64,000 bases of DNA from Alloyangia pacifica (GTDB lineage Bacteria > Pseudomonadota > Alphaproteobacteria > Rhodobacterales > Rhodobacteraceae). Under the pieces are notes generated by a model. That model was not told where the DNA came from. It worked only from the letters and a program-made list of their open reading frames with translations, and ran no database searches. The DNA is taken from positions 496,001 to 560,000 of the forward strand of contig NZ_JAIVKX010000002.1 in assembly GCF_020524285.1 (NCBI RefSeq), given 5' to 3'. Made by a program: the position numbers and the translations under genes. Shown here in pieces: positions 29,522 through 38,842 of this stretch. Position 1 is the first letter of the stretch; each line of letters starts with the position of its first letter.

Positions 29522-30637
29522 ATGGTTTTGCGGCAAGACAACCGGGACAGAGCCCGGGCGGGTACGGGCAGCGGTATGGTAACGACGACGGCAAGCGGGC
29601 TGCGCATCTGCGCGGTCACCTGCGTGAAGAACGAGGGCCCATTCCTGCTCGAATGGGTGGCCTACAACCGACTGCTCGGCGTCACGGATTTCCTTTTCTA
29701 TTCCAACGATTGCGACGACGGCACCGATGCGCTGCTGGACGCGCTGGCGCCCGTGGGCGTCCTGCACCTGCCGAACCCGGCGCAGGGGCGCAACTACCAG
29801 ATGGAGGCGCTGAAGGACGCCGCCCGGCAGCAGGTGGTGACCGGCGCCGACTGGGTCTGGGTGGCCGATGTCGACGAGTTCCTGAACGTGCGGGCGGGCG
29901 ATCACACGATCCCGGCGCTGATCGACGCCTGCGGCGATCCGCAGGCGATCTCGGTCAGCTTCCAGTTCTTCGCCAATGGCGGGGTGACGACCTTCGAAGA
30001 TGCGCCGGTGATCGCGCAGTTTTGCCGCTCTCACAATCCCGACCTCTGGTGCGACCAGAGCGCCATCGAGGTAAAGACCCTCGTCCGGCGCGACTTCCCC
30101 TTGCAGTATTTCGGCGCGCACCGGCCGTTCTTCCGCAAGTCCCTGCCCGCGGCGAAACACCCGCGCTGGACCGACGGCAGTGGCCGCACGGTGCCCGCGC
30201 CGTTCCTCACCGCCGACCGCCCGCGCCGCATGCGCAAGTTCCCCGCCGCCGGCGCCCGACGCTTTGCCACGCTCAACCACTACGCGCTGCGCGCGCTCGA
30301 CAGCTATCTGGTGAAGACCGAGCGCGGCGACGTGAACCGCGAGGGGCGCATCTTCGACGAGAGCTACTGGCAGGAGCGCAACGATACCGCCTGGGAAGAC
30401 CGCTCCATCCTGCGGATGCTGCCGGCGTTGGCCGAAGACATCGCCGAGTTGCGCGCCCTGCCCGGCGTCGCCCGGCTGCACGATTTGTCGGTGCAGGCGC
30501 ATCGCGCCAAGATCGGCATGCTGCGCGCGCAGCCGAAGGTCGCCGCCCGCGCCGCGCATCTGGCGGCCCTGCCCGCGCTGCCGCCCGGCGAGGCGGAGCT
30601 GATGGCCCGCCTGGGACTGGCGGAGGGCGCGGCGTGA
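29522..30637 (+). CDS. Glycosyltransferase family 2-like protein (Glyco_tranf_2_4 type)
   Basis: 371 residues if started at 29522, where GAGG lies four bases upstream. An internal ATG at 29576 (MVTTTASGLR) sits closer to the conserved domain, so the start is uncertain. The domain begins RICAVTCVKNEGPFLLEWV, continues with FLFYSNDCDDGTDALLDAL, and has the metal/nucleotide-sugar DxD in WVADVDEFLNV. The C-terminal LNHYALRALDSYLVKTERGD is shared with the two later transferase domains of this operon. The donor and acceptor are unknown. It overlaps the next gene by 4 bp (GTGA). Confidence 0.8.
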   Translation: MVLRQDNRDRARAGTGSGMVTTTASGLRICAVTCVKNEGPFLLEWVAYNRLLGVTDFLFYSNDCDDGTDALLDALAPVGVLHLPNPAQGRNYQMEALKDAARQQVVTGADWVWVADVDEFLNVRAGDHTIPALIDACGDPQAISVSFQFFANGGVTTFEDAPVIAQFCRSHNPDLWCDQSAIEVKTLVRRDFPLQYFGAHRPFFRKSLPAAKHPRWTDGSGRTVPAPFLTADRPRRMRKFPAAGARRFATLNHYALRALDSYLVKTERGDVNREGRIFDESYWQERNDTAWEDRSILRMLPALAEDIAELRALPGVARLHDLSVQAHRAKIGMLRAQPKVAARAAHLAALPALPPGEAELMARLGLAEGAA

Positions 30638-31266
30638 TCGTCATCAACCTCGGCCTGCCGAAGAGCGGCACCACGACGCTGGGCCTCGCGCTGGAGCGGG
30701 CGGGCCTCACGGTCGCCGACCACAAGCTGCGGCGGGGCAAATGCCCCGATCCGGCGCTCGCCGGGAGCTTTGTCGCGCGGCAACTCTACGACGGCTACTT
30801 CCGCTCGGGCGACCCGCTGGAGCGGCTCGGCGGGCTCGACGCGCTGGCCGAGGTCAGCGTGCTCAACGCCAAGCTGAACCTCTGGCCGCAGACCGATTTC
30901 GGGCTCATCGAGGCGCTGCGGACCCGCCACCCGGAGCTGAAGTTCGTCGCCTCGATGCGCGACCCGCAGGCCATGGCGCAGTCGATGCTGCGCTGGTCCG
31001 ACCTCGGCACGGATCGGCTGCCGCGCGGCGCGGTGCCCGGCCTGCCCGCGGGCTACGGCGAGACGCGGCTCGAGCGCGCGCAATGGATCTCCGCGCACCA
31101 GCAGTTCCTGCGCCGCATCTTCGAGGGCGATCCGCGCTTCCTAGCCTATGACATCGCCGACCCCGAGGCTCCGGCGCAGATCTCGCGCCACCTCGGGATC
31201 ACGCTGCCCTGGTGGGGCAAGGCCAACGAGAACCTCCCGGGCAGGACCAAGAGGGCCCGGGGGTGA
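30634..31266 (+). CDS. Sulfotransferase-like P-loop protein
   Basis: 210 residues from a GTG that overlaps the previous stop (GTGA). The N-terminus, VIVINLGLPKSGTTTLGLAL, is the 5'-phosphosulfate-binding loop of sulfotransferases, and FVASMRDPQAMAQSMLRW fits the 3'-phosphate-binding region. If active it would transfer sulfate from PAPS. The acceptor is unknown, but a glycan made by the flanking transferases is plausible. It is short for the family (usually 250-300), so it may be minimal or degenerate. Confidence 0.72.
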   Translation: MIVINLGLPKSGTTTLGLALERAGLTVADHKLRRGKCPDPALAGSFVARQLYDGYFRSGDPLERLGGLDALAEVSVLNAKLNLWPQTDFGLIEALRTRHPELKFVASMRDPQAMAQSMLRWSDLGTDRLPRGAVPGLPAGYGETRLERAQWISAHQQFLRRIFEGDPRFLAYDIADPEAPAQISRHLGITLPWWGKANENLPGRTKRARG

Positions 31267-33590
31267 GAATTCTTCTTCATATCGGTCCCGACGCGCAGAG
31301 CAGCGCGCGGCTGCAGCAGGTGATGGACGCCAAGCGGCGGCAGATGGCCAAGCGCGGCGTGCTCTACGCCCGCAGCCCGGGGGCGCGCAACCACACGCGG
31401 CTGTTCATGGCGGTGAGCGATCCCGGCGCGGTGGATGCGCTGCGCTGGGGGCGCGGTGTCGACACCCCCGCGCGGCAGGAGGCACTGCGCGCCGAGGTGG
31501 CCGCGCAGCTCGCCGCCGAGGTCGAGAGCGCGCAACCCGATATGCTGCTCCTCTCGGCGCATCAGCTCGGCAGCGGGTTGACCACGCAGGCCGAGCTTGC
31601 CCGGCTCCGCGCCCTGTTGGCGCCGCTCTCCGAGGACATCACCGTGGTCGCGCACCTCGATGCCCCGGCGCGGATGCTGGCGCGGCACTATGCGGCGCAA
31701 CTTCTGGAGGGGCGAAGGCACGGACTGGACCTGGAACTGGGCCTCTGCACCGCGCCCGACTGGTGGCAGGCGGCGCTCGGGACCCGGCCCGCCCGCGACC
31801 CGCGCGGCGGCGTCTTCCCCGAAGCGCAGGGCGCCGTGCACTGGCTCGATTTTGCCCGGCTGCAGCGCGGCTGGGAGGCGGCTTTCGGCCCCGGCGCGGT
31901 GCGGTTGCGCAGCCTCGATCCGGCACAGCTCTGCGGGGCCGAGGTGACCGAGGAAATCCGCGCAGCCTTCGAGATCGGCCAGAGCATCGGCAAGGTCGAG
32001 GCGGTGCAGCCGCCTGTCCAGCACTCCGCCGCCTGGCTCAGCCGCTGCCGACGGATGAACGACGTGCTGCTGCGCTATCTCGCCGCCGAGCCCGAATTGC
32101 AGATCCCCCGCCCGCTCTGGCGCCGCCTGCTGGGCGAGATCAAACTGCCGGGCGCGCCGCTCGATCCCGGCGCGCTGGAGGCCGTGAACCGCCGCTTCGC
32201 GCCTGACCTCGCGGGCCTCATCGCGCAGCACCCGGGGCTGGACCCCGCGCACCTGCGCCCCGACCCCGCGACGGCAGACTGGCAAGAGGCCGATCCGGGC
32301 TTCGGCTTCCGCGCGACCCAGTACCTCATGGCCTTCCGCTGGCGCATCGAGCAGGCCGCGAAAGAAGCCGCGAAGGAGGCCGGGGCAAGCAGCCCCACGC
32401 CCGCTGCGCTCGTGTCGGAGGTCGCCCCGGTCCTGCCCGACGCCGCGCTCCGCAAGCTGCAGGCGCTGCAGGGGTCGCCCTGGCTGCCGCACAACCGTCT
32501 CGGCGCGCTCGACGAGACCGCCGCGATGCCGCCCTTTGCCACCGTTCCGCCGCGCCCGCGCAGCGAATCTGGCCCGCGGGTCATCCTCGGCTGCATGAAG
32601 AACGAGGCGCCCTATATCGTCGAATGGATCGCCTATCACCGCGCCATCGGTTTCGATGATTTCCTCATCTATTCCAACGGCTGCGAGGACGGGACCGACC
32701 GCATTCTCGAGCGCCTTGAGCAGATGGGCCTATTGCAGCACCGCGACAACAACAGCTGGTCCGGCAACTCGCCGCAACAGCACGCGCTCGACGCGGCGCT
32801 GGACGAAGAGCTGATCCGGACCGCCCGATGGATGCTGCATTCGGACGTGGATGAATTCGTCAATATCCGATGCGGCAACGGCACGCTGGACGACCTCTTC
32901 GCCGCCGCGCCCGAGGCGACGCATTTTGCCCTCACCTGGCGGCTCTTCGGCCACGATGGGGTGCAGTCGCTGGCAGATGCGCCGGTGATCGGCCAGTTCT
33001 CCGCCTGTGCGCCGCGCTACTGTCCCAAGCCGCACACCACCTGGGGATTCAAGACGCTGATGCGCGGCGTGGGGGCCTATGAGAAACTCTCCTGCCATCG
33101 CCCGAACAAGCTGCGACAAGACGCTGAAACAGAAGTGAAATGGGTCAATGGCTCGAGCCGCGACATGACCTCGGAGGCGCTGCGCAACGGCTGGCGCAAC
33201 TCGCGCAAATCGATCGGCTACGACCTCGTGCAGCTCAACCACTACGCGCTGCGCTCGGCCGAGAGCTACCTGATCAAGCGCCAGCGCGGGCGCGCGCTGC
33301 ACGTCGACCGGCAGATCGGGCTGAACTACTGGATCCGCATGGACTGGTCCGGTGCCCGCGACCTGACCATCCAGCGCAACCTGCCGCGGCTGCGGGCCGA
33401 GATGGGGCGGCTGCTGGCCGACCCCGAGCTGGCCCGTCTGCACGCCGAGGGTGTGGCCTGGCACCGAGAAAAAGCAGCCGAATTGCGCGCGGATCCCGAA
33501 TTCGGGAAATTGTTCCGCGAGGCGACCACCCTCTCCCTCACCCCCGAGGAGCGCGTCGCCTGGGCGCTGTCGCTGGACATGGAGAGCTGA
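31263..33590 (+). CDS. Two-domain protein: uncharacterised N-terminal domain fused to a family 2-like glycosyltransferase
   Basis: 775 residues from a GTG that again overlaps the preceding stop (GTGA). Residues 1 to ~435 begin VRILLHIGPDAQSSARLQQV and contain LLLSAHQLGSGL and ITVVAHLDAPARMLARHYAAQ; the pattern recalls P-loop sulfotransferase-like domains, but the phosphosulfate loop (here IGPDAQSS) is not canonical. The C-terminal ~330 residues are a glycosyltransferase of the same type as the flanking genes (ILGCMKNEAPYIVEWIAYH, LIYSNGCEDGTDRILERL, HSDVDEFVNIR, LNHYALRSAESYLIKRQRG). The fusion suggests that two steps on one acceptor are coupled. Function is inferred only from domains and context. 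Confidence 0.75.
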   Translation: MRILLHIGPDAQSSARLQQVMDAKRRQMAKRGVLYARSPGARNHTRLFMAVSDPGAVDALRWGRGVDTPARQEALRAEVAAQLAAEVESAQPDMLLLSAHQLGSGLTTQAELARLRALLAPLSEDITVVAHLDAPARMLARHYAAQLLEGRRHGLDLELGLCTAPDWWQAALGTRPARDPRGGVFPEAQGAVHWLDFARLQRGWEAAFGPGAVRLRSLDPAQLCGAEVTEEIRAAFEIGQSIGKVEAVQPPVQHSAAWLSRCRRMNDVLLRYLAAEPELQIPRPLWRRLLGEIKLPGAPLDPGALEAVNRRFAPDLAGLIAQHPGLDPAHLRPDPATADWQEADPGFGFRATQYLMAFRWRIEQAAKEAAKEAGASSPTPAALVSEVAPVLPDAALRKLQALQGSPWLPHNRLGALDETAAMPPFATVPPRPRSESGPRVILGCMKNEAPYIVEWIAYHRAIGFDDFLIYSNGCEDGTDRILERLEQMGLLQHRDNNSWSGNSPQQHALDAALDEELIRTARWMLHSDVDEFVNIRCGNGTLDDLFAAAPEATHFALTWRLFGHDGVQSLADAPVIGQFSACAPRYCPKPHTTWGFKTLMRGVGAYEKLSCHRPNKLRQDAETEVKWVNGSSRDMTSEALRNGWRNSRKSIGYDLVQLNHYALRSAESYLIKRQRGRALHVDRQIGLNYWIRMDWSGARDLTIQRNLPRLRAEMGRLLADPELARLHAEGVAWHREKAAELRADPEFGKLFREATTLSLTPEERVAWALSLDMES

Positions 33591-33593
33591 CGC

Positions 33594-34682
33594 ATGACCG
33601 ACCCCAGCATCACCGCCCCCAGCACTACCACCCCCAGCATCACCGCGGTTGTCTGCGTGCGCAACGAGGGCGCCTTCCTACTCGACTGGCTGGCACATCA
33701 CCTTGCCGCCGGGGTGAGCCACGTGGTGGCGCTCAGCAACGACTGCCAGGACGGCACCGATGCGCTGCTCGACCGGCTCGCCGAGATCGCCCCGCTGACC
33801 CACATCCGCAACGATGGCCCCTACGACAAGCGGGGCGTCCAGTTCACCGGGCTGAAGCTGGCGGACAAGGCCGAGGCAGTGCGCGGCGCCGATTGGCTGC
33901 TGGCGCTCGACGTGGATGAATTCGTCAACGTCCATACCGGCGATCGCACGCTTCAAGCGCTGATCGGCGCGCTGCCGGACGCGACGGCGATCACCCTCAC
34001 CTGGCGGCTCTTCGGAAATGCCGGGGTGATCAACTTCGCCGACCTGCCCGTGCCGCAGCAGTTCACCCGCGCCGCGCCGGTGACGATGTACTGGCCCTGG
34101 CGCTCGGCGATGTTCAAGACGCTCTACCGCAACGACGGCCGTTACGGGGCCCTGGGCGTGCATCGCCCGCGCAGCCCCGACACGGCCAGGCTCGCCGGGG
34201 CGCGCTGGTTCGACGGCGAGGGCCGCGAACTTGACGCGCAGTTCCACACGCGCCGCATCTTCTCCAATTACGGGCGCTCGAACTACGCGCTGGCGCAGCT
34301 CAACCACTACCCGCTCGGCGCGATGGAGAGCTACGTGCTGAAGGCCGACCGCGGCCGCGCCGTGCACGGCGCTCACATGCTCGGGCTCGACTATTGGGTC
34401 GAGCGGAATTTCAACACCGACGAGGACCACAGCATCGCCGCGCTGTCAGCGCCGACCCGCGCCTTGCGTGACGACTTCGCCGCGGATCCGAGGCTCGCCG
34501 AGCTGCACGCCGCCGCGGTGCGCTGGCGCAAGGCACACTTTGCCGAGCTGATGGCGCAGGAGCCCTACCGCGCGCTCATGGGGCGGCTGCTGATGACCCC
34601 GCCGTCGCGCCCGCTGCCGCCCGAACTGGCCCGGCCCTTGATCGCCGCCGCCACCCGCGCCCGGCAGGCGGGCGAGGCCTGA
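33594..34682 (+). CDS. Glycosyltransferase family 2-like protein
   Basis: 362 residues, three bases after the previous stop. After a short repetitive N-terminus (PSITAPSTTTPSIT) comes the conserved domain: VVCVRNEGAFLLDWLAHH, ALSNDCQDGTDALLDRL, ALDVDEFVNVH, LNHYPLGAMESYVLKADRG. It is the third transferase domain of this operon and is most like its neighbours, so the cluster probably grew by duplication. The last residues are Ala/Arg-rich. A short T6 run (34709-34714) downstream follows only a weak possible stem. Confidence 0.8.
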   Translation: MTDPSITAPSTTTPSITAVVCVRNEGAFLLDWLAHHLAAGVSHVVALSNDCQDGTDALLDRLAEIAPLTHIRNDGPYDKRGVQFTGLKLADKAEAVRGADWLLALDVDEFVNVHTGDRTLQALIGALPDATAITLTWRLFGNAGVINFADLPVPQQFTRAAPVTMYWPWRSAMFKTLYRNDGRYGALGVHRPRSPDTARLAGARWFDGEGRELDAQFHTRRIFSNYGRSNYALAQLNHYPLGAMESYVLKADRGRAVHGAHMLGLDYWVERNFNTDEDHSIAALSAPTRALRDDFAADPRLAELHAAAVRWRKAHFAELMAQEPYRALMGRLLMTPPSRPLPPELARPLIAAATRARQAGEA

Positions 34683-34865
34683 CCGCACCGCTCAACCGCC
34701 TATCGCGCAGCGTTTTTTCTTGCCGCCGCACCACCGCCGTATTACCCATAAACCCACATATTTCCGCCTCAATCCCCGCGCAGGCTGCTCCCATCCCGAG
34801 ACGGGCAGAGACCGCGTGCGGACGCAAGCAGGCTTGCTCAGACCCCGACCGGATTCGACAGGACA

Positions 34866-35855
34866 ATGGCAGGTATCATGAAGGACAACACGGATCAGAT
34901 CGGGCGCGAGACCGTGTTCGACGACGAGCTCGACCTCACCGATGTTGACCTCAGCCACCACGCCGGTCCCGCCTGGATCGACGCCATCTCGGAAGTCGGA
35001 GAGGCGCATGGCTTCGCCGAGCCGCTCGGCAAGCGCCACCACGCGATCTTCGTCGAGGATGGCGACACGCTGCTGGTAACCTTCGAGTCGATGCCCGGGA
35101 TCTCCGCCTACAGCCAGACCGCCACGCCGCTCGGCTGGGAGATGCAGGCGATCGAGGGCTGGTCGAATCTCTCGGTGATCTGCAGCGCCGACACCTGGTT
35201 CCGCGACGAAGAGGTCATCCACTTCTTCGACCAGTTGCTCGACGATGGCTTCTTCGACGAGTTCGAGAAGGTGATCTTCTACGGCGCCGGCCCCTGCGGC
35301 TACGCTGCCGCCGCCTATTCGGTCGCCGCGCCCGGTGCGCGGGTGGTGCTGCTGCAGCCGCAGGCGACGCTCGATCCGCGCGTGGCGGAATGGGACGACC
35401 GCTTCCCCGAGATGCGCCGCGTCGATTTCACCTCGCGCTTCGGCTATGCCCCCGACATGATCGACGCCGCGCAGGCGGCCTATGTGCTCTACGACCCGCA
35501 GGAGCGGATGGACGCGATGCACGCCGCGCTTTTCGAGCGGCGCAATGTGACCCGCTTCCGCCTGCCCTACATGGGCGACGCGCTGCAGGGTGACCTGCTG
35601 GAGATGGACCTGATCCACCCGATCCTCGACGCCGCCGCCGACGACCGGCTCGACACCGCCGAGATGGCCCGCCTCCTGCGCGCCCGTCGCACCCATCCGC
35701 CCTACCTGCGGCGGCTGCTGTCGCGGCTCGATGCCGAGAACCGGCCGTTGCTGGCGGAATGGCTCTGCGCCAATGTCACCGCCCGGATGAACGCGCCCCG
35801 CTTCCGCCGCCGCCTCGAGGCGCTGCGCGCCGAGGCTGAGGGGCGAGAAATCTGA
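34866..35855 (+). CDS. Uncharacterised protein with a GAGPCGYAAAA motif
   Basis: 329 residues. The middle contains VIFYGAGPCGYAAAAYSVAA, a glycine-rich turn that could be a nucleophile elbow or nucleotide loop, followed by LLQPQATLDPRVAEWDDRF. The N-terminal part is acidic; the C-terminus is Arg-rich. Homologues in Rhodobacterales are, as I recall, often labelled phosphoadenosine phosphosulfate reductase, but I see no motif of that enzyme. The position next to sulfotransferase-like genes is suggestive but unproven. AGGA lies four bases before the ATG. A family-1 repeat begins 9 bp after the stop. Confidence 0.72.
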   Translation: MAGIMKDNTDQIGRETVFDDELDLTDVDLSHHAGPAWIDAISEVGEAHGFAEPLGKRHHAIFVEDGDTLLVTFESMPGISAYSQTATPLGWEMQAIEGWSNLSVICSADTWFRDEEVIHFFDQLLDDGFFDEFEKVIFYGAGPCGYAAAAYSVAAPGARVVLLQPQATLDPRVAEWDDRFPEMRRVDFTSRFGYAPDMIDAAQAAYVLYDPQERMDAMHAALFERRNVTRFRLPYMGDALQGDLLEMDLIHPILDAAADDRLDTAEMARLLRARRTHPPYLRRLLSRLDAENRPLLAEWLCANVTARMNAPRFRRRLEALRAEAEGREI

Positions 35856-35863
35856 GCCAGACC

Positions 35864-36027
35864 CCGCCCGGACTAAAGGCGAAGCCGCCGGGCGCGCGCC
35901 TGCCCGTCCCGGCGGGCTGGCGCTGTTTTGAACTTAAGCAATGTTCGGATAGCGTCCGGACTTCTCTGGAATAGAGTACGAACTTCAACCTTTGCAGCGC
36001 CACCCCACGGGCAGGCCCTCTCCGGCT
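35864..36027. repeat. Dispersed inverted-arm repeat family 1, copy 2
   Basis: 164 bp between two convergent genes. It opens CCGCCCGGACTAAAGGCG, carries the left arm GCGCGCGCCTGCCCGTC and GGCGGGCTGGCGCT, an AT-richer core (about 35925-35990), then the right arm with GCGCCACCCCACGGGCAGG and CCGGCT. Length and order match copy 3 exactly. Confidence 0.7.
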
Positions 36028-36075
36028 ACCGTCTCACATTTCACAGGCCGGGTGTGACCGTGCGGCCCTTCCGCG

Positions 36076-37203
36076 TCACACGACCAGCGAGCCGACTCGC
36101 GACACCTGCCCTCCGCCGACTGGCGCGGCCACACCCGTGGTCGAGGGCCCCGAGGTCGGCCAGCCCTGCGCCACGCGCACGGCAAGGAAACCGAAGGCCT
36201 GCGCTTCCAGCATGTCCCCGTCGAGGCCCGCGTCCTCGACCGGCACCACCGGACAGTCGAGCCCGGCCTGCAGCATCGCCATCATCACCGGGTTGTGCCG
36301 CCCGCCGCCGGTGACCAGCAGCTTCTCGGGCGGGATCGGGCAATGCTCCATGCCCTGCATCACCGCGGCGGCGGCCATGGCGGTCATCGTCGCGGCGGCA
36401 TCAGCATCCGAAAGCTCGCGCACGAGGTCGAGCATCAGCGAGAAATCATCCCGATCGAGGGATTTCGGCGGCATGCGGCGGAAGAAGCCCTCTTCGAGGA
36501 ACAACTCCAACGCACCATCGACCACCGCGCCCTGCGCCGCCAGCGCGCCGTCGCGGTCGCAGTCGAGGCCGAGCCGCTCGCCCACCAGATCGTTGATCGG
36601 CGCATTCGCCGGGCCGGTGTCGAAGGCCAGCAGCGCGCCGGGTGCCTCGGGCGCGGGTTTGCGCGGGTCGACCCAGGTGAGATTGCCCACCCCGCCGAGG
36701 TTGAGGAAGGCCACGGGCGCCTCGGCCCCCATCTTCCGCGCGCAGGCGAAATGGTAGAAGGGCGCCAGCGGCGCGCCCTCGCCCCCCAGCGCCACGTCGG
36801 CAGAGCGGAAATCCCAGACCACGTCGCGGTTCAGCGCCTCGGCCAGCACCGCGCCGTCCCCGAACTGATGCGTGCCGCGGCCGTGCGGCTCATGCGCCAG
36901 CGTCTGGCCGTGAAAGCCGACCAGTTCGGCCTCGGGGAACTCGGCCAGCAGCTCGGCATGGGCGCGCTGCACGACCTCGAGCGCCTCTTCCAGACCGGGC
37001 GATTTGCCGTCATCGGGCCAGCGCCCCAGCGCGGCCTTCAGAACCCGGCGCTCGGCCTCGGTATAGGGCCGGTATCCGGAACGCCCGAATTCGTGGATCT
37101 GCGCCCCATCGGTGCGGATCAGCGCCGCGTCCACCCCGTCGAGAGAGGTTCCCGACATACACCCCAGAGCCCAAACGGAGCGTGCACCCAACTTGCCCTT
37201 CAC
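36076..37203 (-). CDS. anmK: Anhydro-N-acetylmuramic acid kinase
   Basis: 375 residues of the AnmK family. The N-terminal [15 protein letters not shown] is the phosphate-binding segment; [39 protein letters not shown] and [14 protein letters not shown] follow in the expected order. It phosphorylates and opens 1,6-anhydro-N-acetylmuramate from cell-wall turnover to MurNAc-6-phosphate. It thus belongs to the same recycling route as NagZ encoded at 54566. The start has GAAGG immediately upstream. It diverges from tyrS with 52 bp between starts, so the two share a promoter region. The last ~25 residues are Gly/Val-rich. Confidence 0.94.
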   Translation of the reverse strand: MKGKLGARSVWALGCMSGTSLDGVDAALIRTDGAQIHEFGRSGYRPYTEAERRVLKAALGRWPDDGKSPGLEEALEVVQRAHAELLAEFPEAELVGFHGQTLAHEPHGRGTHQFGDGAVLAEALNRDVVWDFRSADVALGGEGAPLAPFYHFACARKMGAEAPVAFLNLGGVGNLTWVDPRKPAPEAPGALLAFDTGPANAPINDLVGERLGLDCDRDGALAAQGAVVDGALELFLEEGFFRRMPPKSLDRDDFSLMLDLVRELSDADAAATMTAMAAAAVMQGMEHCPIPPEKLLVTGGGRHNPVMMAMLQAGLDCPVVPVEDAGLDGDMLEAQAFGFLAVRVAQGWPTSGPSTTGVAAPVGGGQVSRVGSLVV

Positions 37204-37255
37204 CTTCGCCTTCCCCGCGCTTATAGGAACGGTCGAACTATAAGAGGGATCCGCG

Positions 37256-38506
37256 ATGACCTACCATCCCAAATCGGACTTCATGCGCGTCATGATCGAG
37301 CGTGGCTATCTTGCCGATTGCACCGATTACCAGGGCCTCGACGAGGCGCTGAGCAAGGGCGTGGTCACCGCCTATATCGGCTATGACGCGACGGCGCAGT
37401 CGCTGCACGTGGGTCACCTCCTCAACATCATGATGCTGCGCTGGCTACAGAAGACCGGCCACAAGCCGATCACCCTGATGGGCGGCGGCACCACCAAGGT
37501 GGGCGATCCCTCGTTCCGCTCGGACGAGCGCCCGCTGCTCGGGCCGGAGCAGATCGACGCCAACATCGAGGGCATGAAGCAGGTCTTCGCCAAGTACCTG
37601 AGCTACGGCGGCGGCGAGACCGACGCGCTGATGCTGAACAACGCCGAGTGGCTCGACGGGCTCAACTACCTCGAGTTCCTGCGCGACATCGGGCGGCATT
37701 TCTCGGTGAACCGCATGCTGAGCTTCGAGAGCGTGAAATCGCGCCTCGACCGCGAGCAGTCGCTGTCGTTCCTCGAGTTTAACTACATGATCTTGCAGGC
37801 CTACGACTTCCTCGAGCTGAACCGCCGCTATGGCTGCGTACTGCAGATGGGCGGCTCGGACCAGTGGGGCAACATCATCAACGGCATCGACCTGACGCGC
37901 CGGGTGCTCGACAACGAGATCTACGGCCTCACCTCGCCGCTGCTGACCACCTCGGACGGGCGCAAGATGGGCAAGAGCCAGGGCGGCGCCATGTGGCTCA
38001 ACGCCGACATGCTGAGCCCCTACGAGTTCTGGCAGTTCTGGCGCAACACCACCGACGCCGACACCGGGCGCTTCCTCAAGCTCTACACCGAGCTGCCGGT
38101 CGAGGAATGCGAGCGGCTGGGATCGCTGCAGGGCTCGGAGATCAACGCCGCGAAGATCATCCTCGCCAACGAGGTCACGACGCTTTGCCACGGCGCCGAG
38201 GCGGCCGCAGCCGCCGAGGCAACCGCGCGCGAGGTCTTCGAGAAGGGCGGCGTCGGGGACGACCTGCCGACTCTGGAGCTTTCCGCCGAGGAGATCGGCG
38301 AGGGCATCTCGATCGTGCAGGTGATCGTCCGCGCCGGGCTCGCCAAGTCCGGCAAGGAGGCCAAGCGCCTGATCACCGAGAACGGCGCGCGGATGGATGA
38401 CCAGCCGCTGACCGACGCCGGGCTGATGCTGGATGCTGCCGCACTGGCTGCGCCGGTGAAGCTCTCGGCAGGCAAGAAGCGCCACGCGCTGGTGAAGCTG
38501 GGCTGA
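37256..38506 (+). CDS. tyrS: Tyrosyl-tRNA synthetase
   Basis: 416 residues of the bacterial TyrRS type. The class I motif is HVGH (in [18 protein letters not shown]) and the KMSKS-like loop is KMGKS. Tyrosine-pocket residues lie in YIGYDATAQ and YMILQAYDF, and [10 protein letters not shown] is conserved. The C-terminal ~70 residues form an S4-type RNA-binding domain ([20 protein letters not shown]). It charges tRNA-Tyr in the cytoplasm. A terminator follows. Confidence 0.97.
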   Translation: MTYHPKSDFMRVMIERGYLADCTDYQGLDEALSKGVVTAYIGYDATAQSLHVGHLLNIMMLRWLQKTGHKPITLMGGGTTKVGDPSFRSDERPLLGPEQIDANIEGMKQVFAKYLSYGGGETDALMLNNAEWLDGLNYLEFLRDIGRHFSVNRMLSFESVKSRLDREQSLSFLEFNYMILQAYDFLELNRRYGCVLQMGGSDQWGNIINGIDLTRRVLDNEIYGLTSPLLTTSDGRKMGKSQGGAMWLNADMLSPYEFWQFWRNTTDADTGRFLKLYTELPVEECERLGSLQGSEINAAKIILANEVTTLCHGAEAAAAAEATAREVFEKGGVGDDLPTLELSAEEIGEGISIVQVIVRAGLAKSGKEAKRLITENGARMDDQPLTDAGLMLDAAALAAPVKLSAGKKRHALVKLG

Positions 38507-38528
38507 GGCTTTCAGAGCTGGGTTTCGG

Positions 38529-38558
38529 AGGGGCGGTGCCGCGAGGTGCCGCCCCTTT
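38529..38558 (+). terminator. Terminator after tyrS
   Basis: An 8-bp GC stem (38529-38536 with 38549-38556) is followed by TTTGCTTTG, 22 bp after the tyrS stop. Confidence 0.7.
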
Positions 38559-38592
38559 GCTTTGTCGCAACGCCAACCCGCCCCGAATCTAG

Positions 38593-38756
38593 CCGCCCGG
38601 AATCAAGCCGAAGGCGCCGGGCGAGCACCCGCCCCTCCCGGCGGGCCGGCGCTTTTCATCGGTGCAAGACGTTCGAGGATCGGCCGGACGTGCTGGGGAT
38701 AAATCGCAGAGCACAAAAGTCGCGGCGCCACCCCACGGGCCGGCGCTCGCCCGGCT
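38593..38756. repeat. Dispersed inverted-arm repeat family 1, copy 3
   Basis: 164 bp, in the 336-bp gap between tyrS and the RACo-like gene. It opens CCGCCCGGAATCAAGCCG, has the left arm with GCGCCGGGCGAGCACCC and GGCGGGCCGGCGCTTTT, a core containing GGATAAATCGCAGAGC, and the right arm GCGCCACCCCACGGGCC then GGCGCTCGCCCGGCT. It leaves 86 bp before the next start codon, in which I see no clear promoter. Confidence 0.7.
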
Positions 38757-38842
38757 CCCGTTTGCCCCGGCACGACGCCTCCACCCCACAGCTTGCCGCT
38801 TTCGGACATGTCGCATCCGCCCCCTGCGCGCATCCTGATCCC

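Noticed and set aside
29440-30633. Plus-strand frame running into the sulfotransferase-like gene from far upstream
   Set aside because: The part before the GTG at 30634 is an out-of-frame reading of the transferase gene, Arg/Gly/Ala-rich; the sulfotransferase motif begins right at the GTG that overlaps the previous stop.
29522-34682. Transferase/sulfotransferase cluster as a horizontally acquired island
   Set aside because: GC content and codon style match the surroundings and no mobile gene or tRNA borders it, so transfer cannot be supported from this window.
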